Shown here one piece after another: positions 11,001 to 23,000 of a stretch of DNA of 64,000 nucleotides. A program made the translations under genes and the position numbers. This DNA comes from Dasyornis broadbenti (Eukaryota > Chordata > Aves > Passeriformes > Dasyornithidae). Under the pieces are notes generated by a model, which made no database searches, had not been told where the DNA came from, and saw nothing but the letters and a program-made list of their open reading frames with translations. How positions within the stretch are numbered: position 1 is the first letter of the stretch; each line of letters begins with the position of its first letter. The stretch lies in contig VZRN01006399.1 in the NCBI GenBank assembly GCA_013397935.1, positions 790,315 to 854,314 of the forward strand, given 5' to 3'.

Positions 11001-14000
11001 TGCTACTGAAAACTTTCATGTTTCCAGGACAGAAGAAAGAGATAAATCTGCGTGTCCCCTAAAACAAAATTCTTACAAACAGCTGTGTGATTAATTGTAT
11101 TTAGGTGCCGCTTATTGTTGTTGTTATCTGTTTAACAGTTCTGCCCAAAAACTCCACAGTATAAGACTCCTGTACCAACGCAAAGCAAAAGATTATGTTC
11201 CATTGTTGTATTCTGTAAATCAGACATATTTTTATTAAAAGAGTGGATGGCAACAAGGACTCACAAACAGAGGGAAAATGTTTCCATATCCATGAAATCT
11301 GAATTAAAATGCATAGCAAGAAGGCAGGCAGCAGGCAGGAAGGGGAAGAGAGGGACTAATCTGCAAGACTTCTCAGCAAGAATATTGGAACTTGACTCAT
11401 GAGTTTATATAATACCCAGTTTATGGGGGAAAAAACCAAAACAAGCAAAATAAAGCAGCAAACAACAAAAGTGATTGTGCTGGGTATTTAGGCAAGGAAA
11501 GAAATCTTATACAGTGGCCTCCTCAGAAGGAAGAAGGCAGAACTAGTAGCATTTTTTCTCTGTAACTACATCAATTCTTTTGTTATGCTTTCTGAACTTT
11601 GAGGACAAGGCCACCAGGCAATGACCATAAATTCACAGAATAGCTGGCAGACCTTTTCGCAAAAGTTTCCACTTCAAATGGGTGTGAGTGAAAGAGCATG
11701 AAAACCTGTACAGAGCAATTACCACAACAAAGTCTTGGGCTTTCTGAGGAGACTACTTCTTCTCTTTTACTCCTACTGATCACACAGTCTTTGTTTGGAT
11801 AACCAAATATACAGAAAGGGCTTGGTTTAACATTAATCCCAGTAGCATAAACATAGTATCCAATAACAGCACAATGTTTTCTCTGAAAAACATATTCTGC
11901 AACTAGAGGGAGACAAGTTCTTTGAAACTTTCATTCTGATGTGAAATCTAACAGTGTCAGCGACTTCCAGAGCTTGGGAACTTTGTGAAACACACAGTAG
12001 CAGACAGTAGTATCCATGTCTTAAATGTATCTTGTTTTGGTCAACAGCTTACACTCAAACTCACAAATGAGATGGGAGAAGCAAAGACCTTCCACTTGCC
12101 CATAACTCAGCACTGTAAATTTTAACTCGTGATTAATGAAGGCGAGTGAATGTCACTGCTACCCCACTGACCTTCAGGTTACCTTCACAATCTTTTGCCC
12201 ATCCCAAGAGAAAATGTCCTAGAAACAACATGCAAATAAATACCTGGAGACCAGAGGAGAAAGACGGAAAAAAATCCTGGAGGAGTCAAATAGAGAGAGG
12301 CAGATTTGGGAGAGGATAGAGAGATGCAAATAGCACCTGGATATTGGCAGTCAGGAAAGACAGGTGCTGGTAAACACAACAGAAATGGTACAGTGCAAAA
12401 AAAAAAAAAAAAACCAAAACCAAACCGTTTCAACATCACCAGTGAGTGTCAGAGGGGGAGAAATTATGTTATGAAATTAAAAGATACCAATCTTTTTTAC
12501 CAGAAAGCAAAGAGAATCAGCTCCACTCTGACATTTATCTTTAGCGAGTAGCTAAAAGAGAATCCACCCATGCCAGTTCATTTACAGAGCTCTTGCCACC
12601 TATCCCCACATATATATGCAATTTAGTGGAAAGAGAACACTCAGGTATCAGATTTTTTTGTATATTTTTGCCTGTTCAATTCTGTAAGTGGTGAATGATG
12701 CTGCAAATGCCATCTGCTACTCTAATACAGACCACATTTTCACAATGAAATAAATGAAAGTATCTCAAAGACAGATGTCAAGAGGATGGTGCCAGACTGT
12801 TTTCAATGGTGCCTAGGGACAGGATGAGGAGCAATGGCCATAAACTAAAACACAAGAAGTTCCACCTCAACATGAGGAAGAACTTCTTTGCATTGAGGGT
12901 GACAGAGCACTGGAACAGGCTGCTCAGGGAAGCATGAAGATATTCCAAACCCACTTGGACATGTTCCTGGTTCACCTGTTCTAGGTGACCCTGCCTCAGC
13001 AGAGAGGTTGGACTGGATGATCTCCAGAGGTCCCTTCCAAAACTAACTGTTCTGAAATTCTTGAAACCAAGCACTTCTATGCCCCAGGGAGAGAAGTTCT
13101 GTGAGGACCAGCTATAGAGCGTGTCCAGGCTCACACACTGAGCACACTAGACAGCAAGTATTTTAATTGCTGGTCTGTTCTCTGCACTTTAGTCTCCTCA
13201 TTTTATATGCACAGGTCAGAGGCTGACAAAGAAAGACTGTAATCCAACTCACTTTTGCCACATCTTACTGATGGTTTAACCCAATCGGGATCACAAATAA
13301 AATTAATTTTGTAAAGACATTTTTTAATATTTAAACTAGCTACTAATAAAAGTACTTGTACACACACAGAGATACATTTATATATACATATATTCCAACA
13401 GACAGTGCACCAAACAATGCAAATAAAGGGCATTCCATAGCAATCACTTTCTAAGAAATGAAGAAATTAATTGTCAAAGAGAGTTTCCTGAAGATGTTCT
13501 CTTAACTTCCTTTTTTCAAATGGAATTTTTCAGGCAGGAGGAAGAGACAAATGGTTTTCCAATTTCTGTCATAAATTGTTTTGGAATGGTACATAATTTT
13601 CTCTCATTTTAATGGCAATTACTTATTAATTATACACGCACCATTAGGATGATACACATCTCAAAGGCATCATTGCCAAAACAGAAATTTCATTTAATTT
13701 TAAAGTAATTTGTTACCTCTAGTAAATATGAAAAATGTAGAAGTCAAGAAGATGCAAGATTTTGTAATAATTCCTGTTGATGATTAAATTTTTTTTAAAG
13801 GAGTCTGGAATAGCTAGGCTCTTTTTGTAAGTTTTTCTTTCCATTCTGTATGACCATAACTGACTTCTTTGGCCCTCTGATCCAGCAGCTAGAGCTAGAA
13901 TCTGGCAAAGCTCTTGCTGAAATCCATGGTAATCCTATTAGCGCAGTATGCAGGTTCAGGGCCTTTAAAGTTTCACAGCACACAAGACAACTCTTGGCAC

Positions 14001-17000
14001 AGCAAAGACTGACAGACCTGATTAACTCAATCACTCTGCACAATGTTGGCTTAAAAATCAATTCACAAAATACAGCCATGTGAATTTCCCAAATGAAATA
14101 TGAATCATGACTTCTAACAACAGCAGTTCTATTTTTACTTGGTCACTATAAAAGCTGAGACAACTGCTTTTCTGCATACTCATTTCATTTGATGCCACAT
14201 GTTTTATATGCACAGTTAATACTCAAGAAGACAAGTGAGGGAAGAGAAGCATCTTGCACTTCACTGTGTGAAGTGGTAGCAGTCAAGGACACTTTTCCAG
14301 TCCTTCTGAAAACCATGAGGGTGTTTCAAAGCTAAACGAACACTATCTTCTGCAAATGACAGCACTGCTACTTAAGAACTAGAGATGGATAGTGGTAGAC
14401 AACTCTTTCTTAGGACACAGAAGAACATTAAAGAACACAACAGTCATAGTCCAAAACATCTGCTAGTTTTTGCTGTAATCAAAATATCAGTACATCCTGC
14501 TTCCAAGCAAACAGTATGACAACACCTTTATTACAGATTTCCCTTCTCAGGACTCATTCTTTACTACGAAAGTAATTCTTGAATGAAATTCTCACCTAGA
14601 TCTAGGCTAGAAAGGCAACCATGAACAAATTTTGCTTTGGTCATTACGAGAAAAGAACTAAAAACAAAACAAACAAACAAAAAAAAAGAGAGAGGGAGAA
14701 AAAGGGCTTTGAATTAAGTTCCCACTACTTTCCCTGGAGTGCACTTTATAGTATTAGATTCACAAAAAAAATACTGTTAAATGCCTTCTGCGCCTCTGGT
14801 GACACTCCGAGGGCTTCTAAAGTTGAAGGCTCTCAGTGAAGCAATAGAACTCCAATGCATTAGTCTCTTTCTGTTTGAGATAAAAAGCAAGACAGCTATA
14901 GAAACATCTGTGACATCCACTACAAGCTGCTGTATGGTTAACACTCTCTTCTGTGACCTTTCCATCCAAAAGTACCACCACATTCCCTACGTTGTAAATT
15001 AGAAGGGGATTTCTTGACTTCATTTGTACTCCTGTTCTTAACTTAAGAACAGGAATGACAAACTAATTAAATTGTAATTTAAACAGCAACTTCCTACACT
15101 AATATTTACCTTTGCATATGTATGTAATATTCTCCCATGACTGATCTATTGTGCATTCTGAAAAATTTCTCTCTCCATTGAAATAATATCCTTCTTTACA
15201 CTGATAGTACACTCTGCTCCACAGAGAGGTAGAGTTGTCCCAGGTCATTGTCGTGTGTGGAATGAGAAAAGGTTTGCCACAGTCTATTTCTGGAACAGAG
15301 GAAAACAGGAAAACAAAACCTTGAAACGAAAACAGGCAAGATATATCAAAGTGTTTAAGATGCAGGGATGAACTGTTCCAGCAAGTTACACTTCACTTTT
15401 TTCAACTTCTTTGTGATTTCTAGAAGTCAGCCAGTTCATCAGAACTCAAGATTTTGTGACTGGAGACTTTCTAGCAAGGTGGGCCATTTATCCTACAAGA
15501 TGCCCCATAAAATAAAACAACGTGTCCTGATTAGGAATGGAGAGCAAGGATCTTTAAGCAAATTTTTATGAATAGATCTATCTTCCCACAACACTGTCTT
15601 ATCCTCCACATGCTATTTATTCCTTTCTTTTACCTGCCATTAGTAACAGTAGATATTAAAAAAGACATCATATTAAAATGGTCCAAGAAATGTCATGAAA
15701 GAACAGCATCAAGAAAGTTATGTTCCTTTGTCAGTGAATTGAATTCAAGGTTTGAAAAAAGAAGCAGCTACAGACAAGATGAATGAACAATTCTGAGGGA
15801 AAATTTGATAGATTATTCAAACCACTTTACAGATAATTGAAAATCTGGGATAATGAACTTATAATTTAATTCATTTGCTCAGTTTTCAGGGGCTTAATAA
15901 TAAAAACAGGGAACTAAAAGAATAAAAAGTGAAGATCAAACAGATGGAACAGCATTATGTAGGGTAAAATCTGCTTTTAAATCCACAATGTACTTTACAC
16001 CCCAGAATAAAAGATTCTGCATCATTTCAGTGATAAGAAGCAAACATTGTAAGAATTAAAACTTTATCCTCATTAAAGCTTATACGCAGAAAACAAGTGC
16101 TTTCAAAACCATTTAATAATTTTAAGTCATTCTGAAATTATACTCCAAAAAAAAGGAAAGTAAAAAAACAAAAGCTGGATCAAGCTGAAAAGATACTAAT
16201 CACCCAACTAATGGAAAAGTGAAGATGTGCATATGTGAAAAGTGACTAAAGAATATAATTATTCTGAGGTATCCTAATTAGGAATATGAGCCCAGATTGA
16301 AAAAACAAAATAGTTTTTTTTAAAAAATGTACTTCTGTTTCATCTTATTGAGGAACTCTTTAGGCTATACTCTTCCAAATCATAGCACAATAAGGGACTT
16401 GATTCATCTCAAGAAACAGTAGCATGCTTGAGCAACTATAAGTTGCAGCTAGAAACTGTCCAAACACAGGAATTTTGAAGGGATCTTAATGATTAATAGC
16501 AGTTTGATTTCTGATAGTGCTTTCAACCACTAGAAGAAAAGTAGAGTAGATACTGAACTAGAAAAAATGTCTGCAATTTAGGCTGAATTTTCTTCTCATG
16601 GTAATCCTATGCTTGACATGCACTGGGACTATGTTCTTGGAATGCTATCTTTTAACAATTTTTTCCAACTTCGTTAACAACACAGATTTAAAAAGCCCTG
16701 TTCAATGTATGTTTTTTTCTTTTGCGAACAAAATTCCAGAAGACTGTATAAGCTGAATGCCCAAAGAGGATGACTGATATTTATTACAGTGACTTAAATA
16801 ACATCTATGCTAAATAAACCTGAAGGCAGATTTTATTTACCTTTGCACACCAAATCAGGGCCATGCCACTGTCCTTTGGCATTGCAGACTGCAGTACCAC
16901 TGCCGCTTGCCATCAGGTAACCATGAACACAATCATAAGTAACTTCACTTCTGTATGTGGTCCCATTGACAGATGTTGGACGTGCATTCAAAATAGAAGG

Positions 17001-20000
17001 TGGGACCCCACAATCCACACCTGTGGAGATGAAGGAAGAGGAAGACAGACTTGTTAGTCAACCAGCAGGAGCAATGATAGCTGCACTCCCATAAGCATTT
17101 CCTTCACCTTTACCAGCTAGCCCACTTCTCCTGTAGTAATACAACACTTCCTTGGGTCCTCCGCAATATTCACACTGCGACTGACAGTGTTGTAGCTACT
17201 CCAAGATCTGCTTCCAAATAAAAGGACACCTTTCTGCCTTTCTCTCAGAATGGCATGCTAAATCTGTGACTCTTTCCTCAGTCTAGCTGCTAGTATACAG
17301 AAAAGGCCCTGGTTTTCTTCTGAATCTTTAAAGATTCCCTTGTTTTTACAAACCTGATTACAAAGGATAAGCTGATTCTATACCATTTGCAATGAGCAAC
17401 ACTCAGAGGAAGGCAGATGAGCAAAGACTGCCTTAGAAAGCAAAACTTTAAAAAGTGTACAAAGACTATAAAAGGCAAAACCATAGAAAATATTACAACA
17501 CACAATACTTAAAGTTTTCTGTTCAGGCAAGTGTCTATATGATGTTCAAAATATATTGTAATGGTTTCTCTATTCACAAACATACCAAGTTGTCCTTGAC
17601 AAATACTTAAATAAAGAAGTCAAGTAGCACACACACACATACACACACACAAAAATTACAAAGAATTTGTAAAAGGTACATTTACTAGTATTAAAAAAAA
17701 AAAAACAGACTTGTTGGTTTTACAAAAAAGAAAAGTCCTAATTGAAAACCAGGAAAAGAGCTTACAATCAAAGGGGAAACAAGTTTGACATTTCAGACTT
17801 TTGGCTGTTTCTTTGTGTATCATGAATTTTACTTCAATTAACCATAAGAGATGTACTCAGAAACCCTGACCTGACCTATTGTTTGATTGTAGAAATTTAA
17901 AAATCACATGAAAAAGCAACTTCTGAAAAATATTAACAAGAAACATATATATCAAAAATTTGTAAGAATTACATTCCACAAGCTTTCTCTAGGGACCTCT
18001 AGAGACTTTGGGCACTCCCCTTTTGTCTTCAAATTAATTATCCTTTATTTATTTTGGGGGGGAAACTGTTACATCCATTGTTTTATAATTGCTTTATGTT
18101 TACTTTCTTATGACTTTTAGTGACAGTTAATATTTTACTTATCACATTGTTTTAGCACCCTTATTTTAATTTATTCACTTCTCATAAGTGTTACATTTCT
18201 ATCCATTCTCAAAAGAAAAAAAAAAGAGAAGGAGGGAAAGAATTAGAAACCAAGAGAGCTTTTGAAGTTTCAGAGAAAGACAGAAAGACCTCACTAAGTG
18301 ACGATTTTCAGGATTACAACTCTCTTCTGTAGAATTGCTATACACAGCACTTCAGATTGAGGAAACAGTCTACTGTCTTCACAAATCCACTTCTCATGCA
18401 TGAGCCCCCTTAACGAAGAATTTAAGAAATATTTAAGATTCTTTTCACCTCTACAGCTTAAAGTGGCAGGTTCCCAAGTTTCATTTGCAGTGCAATATGA
18501 GAAGTTTCCTTCATCGCTGTAAAACCCTTCTTGACATTCATAATGAACTGCACTTCCTGGTAGCGAGCTGTAGTTCCCCACAATGTAGCCATGCTTCATT
18601 TCAGGAGGGGAACCACATCCAATTTCTGCAAAGAGACTGGGTTAAAAGATCTCACAGTACATAAATCACATCACTCGATCACTTTAAAATGAGCTGAACT
18701 AGATGGTCACATCACAAAACACACTGAACTGATGAATCCGAGGGACTGCCAAAGGGGTAGAATGTTAAAGTTGAAGAATTGTCCTGGCCACAGATGGAGG
18801 AACGCAAGGAAGCAGTTACTGAGCTACACCTTGACCAACATACAGCTGGAGCCATTCACAACACCAAAGATGAGACACTGCAATGTGATTGCGCTTTGTG
18901 TGGGCCAGTCTCGCTACAGCAATGGCTGAATGACACTTCAACATCAGAGGAAAATTTCAGGCCCCAATGCACAGCTTTATTTCCCTGCGCATGGGAAGAG
19001 TGAAGGACTTTTCAGCAGATAAATTGAAAAGAAACGTTCTGCCCCTCAAATCCTTCATCTCATTGAAACACCCTGCATACAAATGCTCCTCTCCTCCAGC
19101 ACATCTGCTTGACAGCGTTCCCTTGTGCAACTCTGCAAGAAACACAATTAGTACAGACACTCCACCACAGAATATGGAGAGGCACGTCAGTGAGATAAGC
19201 AGGGTTATCAGCAATTCTGACAAACAAAGGGGAGCACTCCAGTCAGAAAAACTGGGCAATTACAGGCTGTGAGTTTTACTGACAGTTCTGGCAATAACTC
19301 AGAAATAAAAGCAGGGTATAATCTAGGCAGCTCCTTCCACCTGGGATGCCTGAGTTCGTTATATACTCTGACATCTACAATTTACACTGCTGTCTGTTTT
19401 CATCTGTGAAAACTGAGACTAAAGACAGATTTTCAAACTGGAAACTTTGTTTTGGTTGAGGTTTTCTTTGTTACGGCAACATAAAGAGAACAGTTTATTT
19501 ATGCAGGACGCACAGTATGAACTAAATAGCTAAATTGTTATTTTATTATTCCTCTCCCCTAGGCTTGTTTCATTCATCTAACCTCTCTTATCAGCGATTT
19601 AGTCTCTCTTGTCATCCCCTTTCTGTGGTGTGATTATATAAAAAACTGGATTACAATACACTTCCTTTCTACTTGGAAACTAACTACATTACTTTCATAG
19701 CATTATTAAACTTTTCTGACCCTGCACATCTGAAGCACTGCTGGGAACCTGCAGGAATATCTGGTGTTGACACTAGGATGCTGACATCACTGGAACAAAC
19801 CAAATACCAAAAAATCATACAGAAATAAAAAGTCCAGAGAGAGGGCTTCTGCCCTAGAGGACCGCAGGCCGGAACAGGCACTACAGTATCATGCAACATG
19901 TGATTTTATCTGCTAGCAAAAACAACATCCAAAGGCTCTCACCTTTGCATGAAACTATGTTTCCATCTTGATGAAAAGAATGCTCTCCATTTTCTAATTT

Positions 20001-23000
20001 ATAACCATCATTGCAGTAACACATGTAGCTTCCCTCAGTATTCACACATCTTGCATTGTGACCACACAGCCCGGACTCCTCACATTCATCTACATCTGAA
20101 AATTCAGAGAAAAATAGATGCACTTCATAATCAAGTTTTTTGTTTTAATTAATCAATATAGGGCTTATACAGCTTATCTCTTCCGTGAAGAGTTCTGCAT
20201 AGTTTCTCATGGCTCTTCTGGGAAAACAAAGGAGCTTATCATCGTCTTGTCTTCAAGCATCTGGAAAGAAGATTGTTGCAATTTTGTAGCTAGCTATCCT
20301 TATAATTATTGCTGGTTTACTTGACAGATAGTTTCCAATATTATCTCCTGGTCAAACTATTCCAGAAAAATCCAGTATCAGCACATATCCTTAACACTTA
20401 CAACAGTTCATCACTTTAACAAGGAACTGGCTAATATTCTACACTAAATACAAATATGACATTCTGGGGAATTGTAAGTATCAATCTTATTTCTTTAATC
20501 TAACTGCTGCTTCTTCTGAAAAGACCATTGTTTGAATGAGACTGTGAAGCAATGATTTGTAACATAGCAAAGAGTTCAAAATGGAACTAATTCACAGCTG
20601 TTAGGAACCTGGATGTCAAACAAGTGCATCAAAACCAGAAAGTTCTCTGATGTAGTGTTAGAAAATAAGTTCTACAGTGAAGTGGGAAAAAAAAAGATTT
20701 GAGCAGTACTAAATTAAGTTCTGGATTCATCATGCTCAGTACTCTTTGTGATGTCTACCTGTACAGTTCGTGCCATCATTGGGAATAAATGTCTTGTTGT
20801 TGTTGGAGGCTCGGTATCCATCCAGGCAAACACAGTAAAAACTTCCATGTGTATTATGGCACAGTGTATGATTTCCACAGATCTTGCTGGCTCCAATCTG
20901 GCATTCATCTTTATCTGTCAGGATATTTAAAACACAACAGAGAGAGATTAAGAAAAGTGGAGTATCCTCCACTCCTCACCCATTCTCAGGTAACAATACT
21001 TCTCCGTACCGATTTCCTTCACAAATTATTTCAGGTGTAAATGCTGCTAATAAGCTGGAGACCAACAGAGATTGTCGTTTCTGGATGAAACTGTGAATAC
21101 AGTTTCATGACACAGCTTAAGTTGATCTAAGTGCAAGAGCTGCTGGAACCAAAGGGTCCTACTCTCTCCTTACTCTCTTCCTTATGGCATGCACTGACTA
21201 TAGCACTTCATGGAACATCTGGGTGGGGGCAATCCCAAGCACAAGTACAGGCTGCATGGAGAATGGATCAAGAGAAGCCCTGCCGAGAAGGACCTGGGGG
21301 TGATGGTGGATGAGAGGCTGGACATGACCCAGCCATGTGCACTCCCAGCCGAGAGAGCCTAACGTGTGCTGGGCTGCATCCAAAGCAGCGTGGGCAGCAG
21401 GGGAAGGAGGGGATTCTGCCTCTCTGCTCTGCTCTGATGAGACTCCACCTGGAACACTGCACCCAGCTCTGGGGTGCCCAACATAAAAAGGACATTGACC
21501 TGCTCAGGCAAGGCAAAAGGAGGCCATGAAGATGATCAGAGGGCTGGAGCACCTCTCCCACGAGGAAAGGCTGACAGGGTTAGGGTTGTTCAGTCAAGAA
21601 AAGACAAGGCTCTGAGGACCCCTCACTGCAGACATCTGGTACCTAAAGGGAACTTACAAGATAGCTGGAGAGGGACTTTAGACAACATCCTGTAGTTATA
21701 GGACAAGAGGGAATGTCTTTAAACTGAACGAGGGTGGGTTTAGAAAGGGTATTATGAAGAAATTTTTCACTGTGAGGCTGGTGAGGCGCTGGAACAGGTT
21801 GACCAGAGAAGTTGTGTATGCCCCAATGCCCCATCCCTGAGAGCATTGAAGGCTAGCTTGGATGATGCTCTGTGCAACCTGGTGGAAGGTGTCTAGTGGA
21901 AGGTGTCCCTGCCCATGGCAAGGGGATTGGAACTGAGTGATTATTAAGGTCCCTTCCAACTTGAAACATTCTATGATTCCATGTTTCTCCTACAATAATC
22001 AGATACCTGAACTCTGAGCAGCGTCCAGCAGCTGCCAGTGCTTTGTGAAACAAGGGTAAAAGATGGAGAGGAAGAGATCTTTGGTGGAGGATCATCCCCT
22101 TTAAGCACTGGTAAGCTATAACATACCCTGAGACACAGCATTTGATGTTGTTTTTTGATTCACATATTGATTTCTCATTAATGAGATAGTCTTGGAAGGA
22201 CACTATCAGTCACAGTAACAAAACAACATTAAAAAACACTTCTGAACATGTAGCAGTCTTTTGATAAGGAAAAGCAGTCCACACATATTCTATGTTTGGG
22301 AAACTCTGCCAGGAAATGACAAAATTTTTTGCGTGCTTTGAAGAATTCATTAATATCATTTGAGAAAGGTCACTTTAGGCATTTACAGAGTTTCTTTCCA
22401 TTTTATAATCAGGCAGCCTACCTTGACAATGGGTTCTTCCATTGCCTACAAATCCATAGTTGCAGATGCAAACGCTTTTTCCTCCACTTTGCTGACACGT
22501 TGCATGGATGTGGCAAGTTGCACAGACATCAGGTACTGATCTGTTCACAGTTGCTTTAAGGACAAAAAGACACAATTACATTTTTTTTTTAAAGTACCTT
22601 ACAGGTGGCATGGTAGGGCAACTGGCACAGAATTTAAAGTAGAAAGAAAATCCAGATAAAAACACATAGAATAGACTATTACTTCCTCCCACCTCATTTT
22701 CAAACTTATAGGAAGACCACAGCTATTTTATTAAAAGCCTAAAGAAGAAAAATAAATTAATGATTAAATAAATAACTACACTGAGCATTTTTGTCCATCC
22801 ATCTCTTCTCTGTCAACAGGAGCTTTTCAGCAGTCAGTAAGGTTTAGAAGGTATATAATAAGTACCTCTATCCAATATTATTAATCTTTTCACCATTCAT
22901 TTATTTATCTTTTGTCTTTGTTTCTGTTTCTTCTGTTTTGTTGGGTTTTTCCTATTATTTACACATGGACATTTGGGATACTTATCAAACTGTTTGGATG

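Larger units (their letters stand above)
9546..15109. other. Large SUSD1 intron between exons 8 and 7
   Basis: It holds the G/T tract, one CR1 (12780-13064), a 17-A run near 12400 and the 15030 inverted repeat. No further exon was recognised, and exons 7 and 8 join in frame without one. Confidence 0.6.

Noticed and set aside
12185..12551. Open frames over the A run at 12.4 kb
   Set aside because: No splice context matching SUSD1 and no recognisable domain.
14777..15023. Minus-strand frames just left of SUSD1 exon 7
   Set aside because: No sushi, EGF or module pattern; exon 7 has a proper donor at 15109.
9546..15109. A third FNETC module pair in the big SUSD1 intron
   Set aside because: No FN(E/D)TCxxW or VCLDL coding block with splice sites was seen; flanking exons already join in frame.
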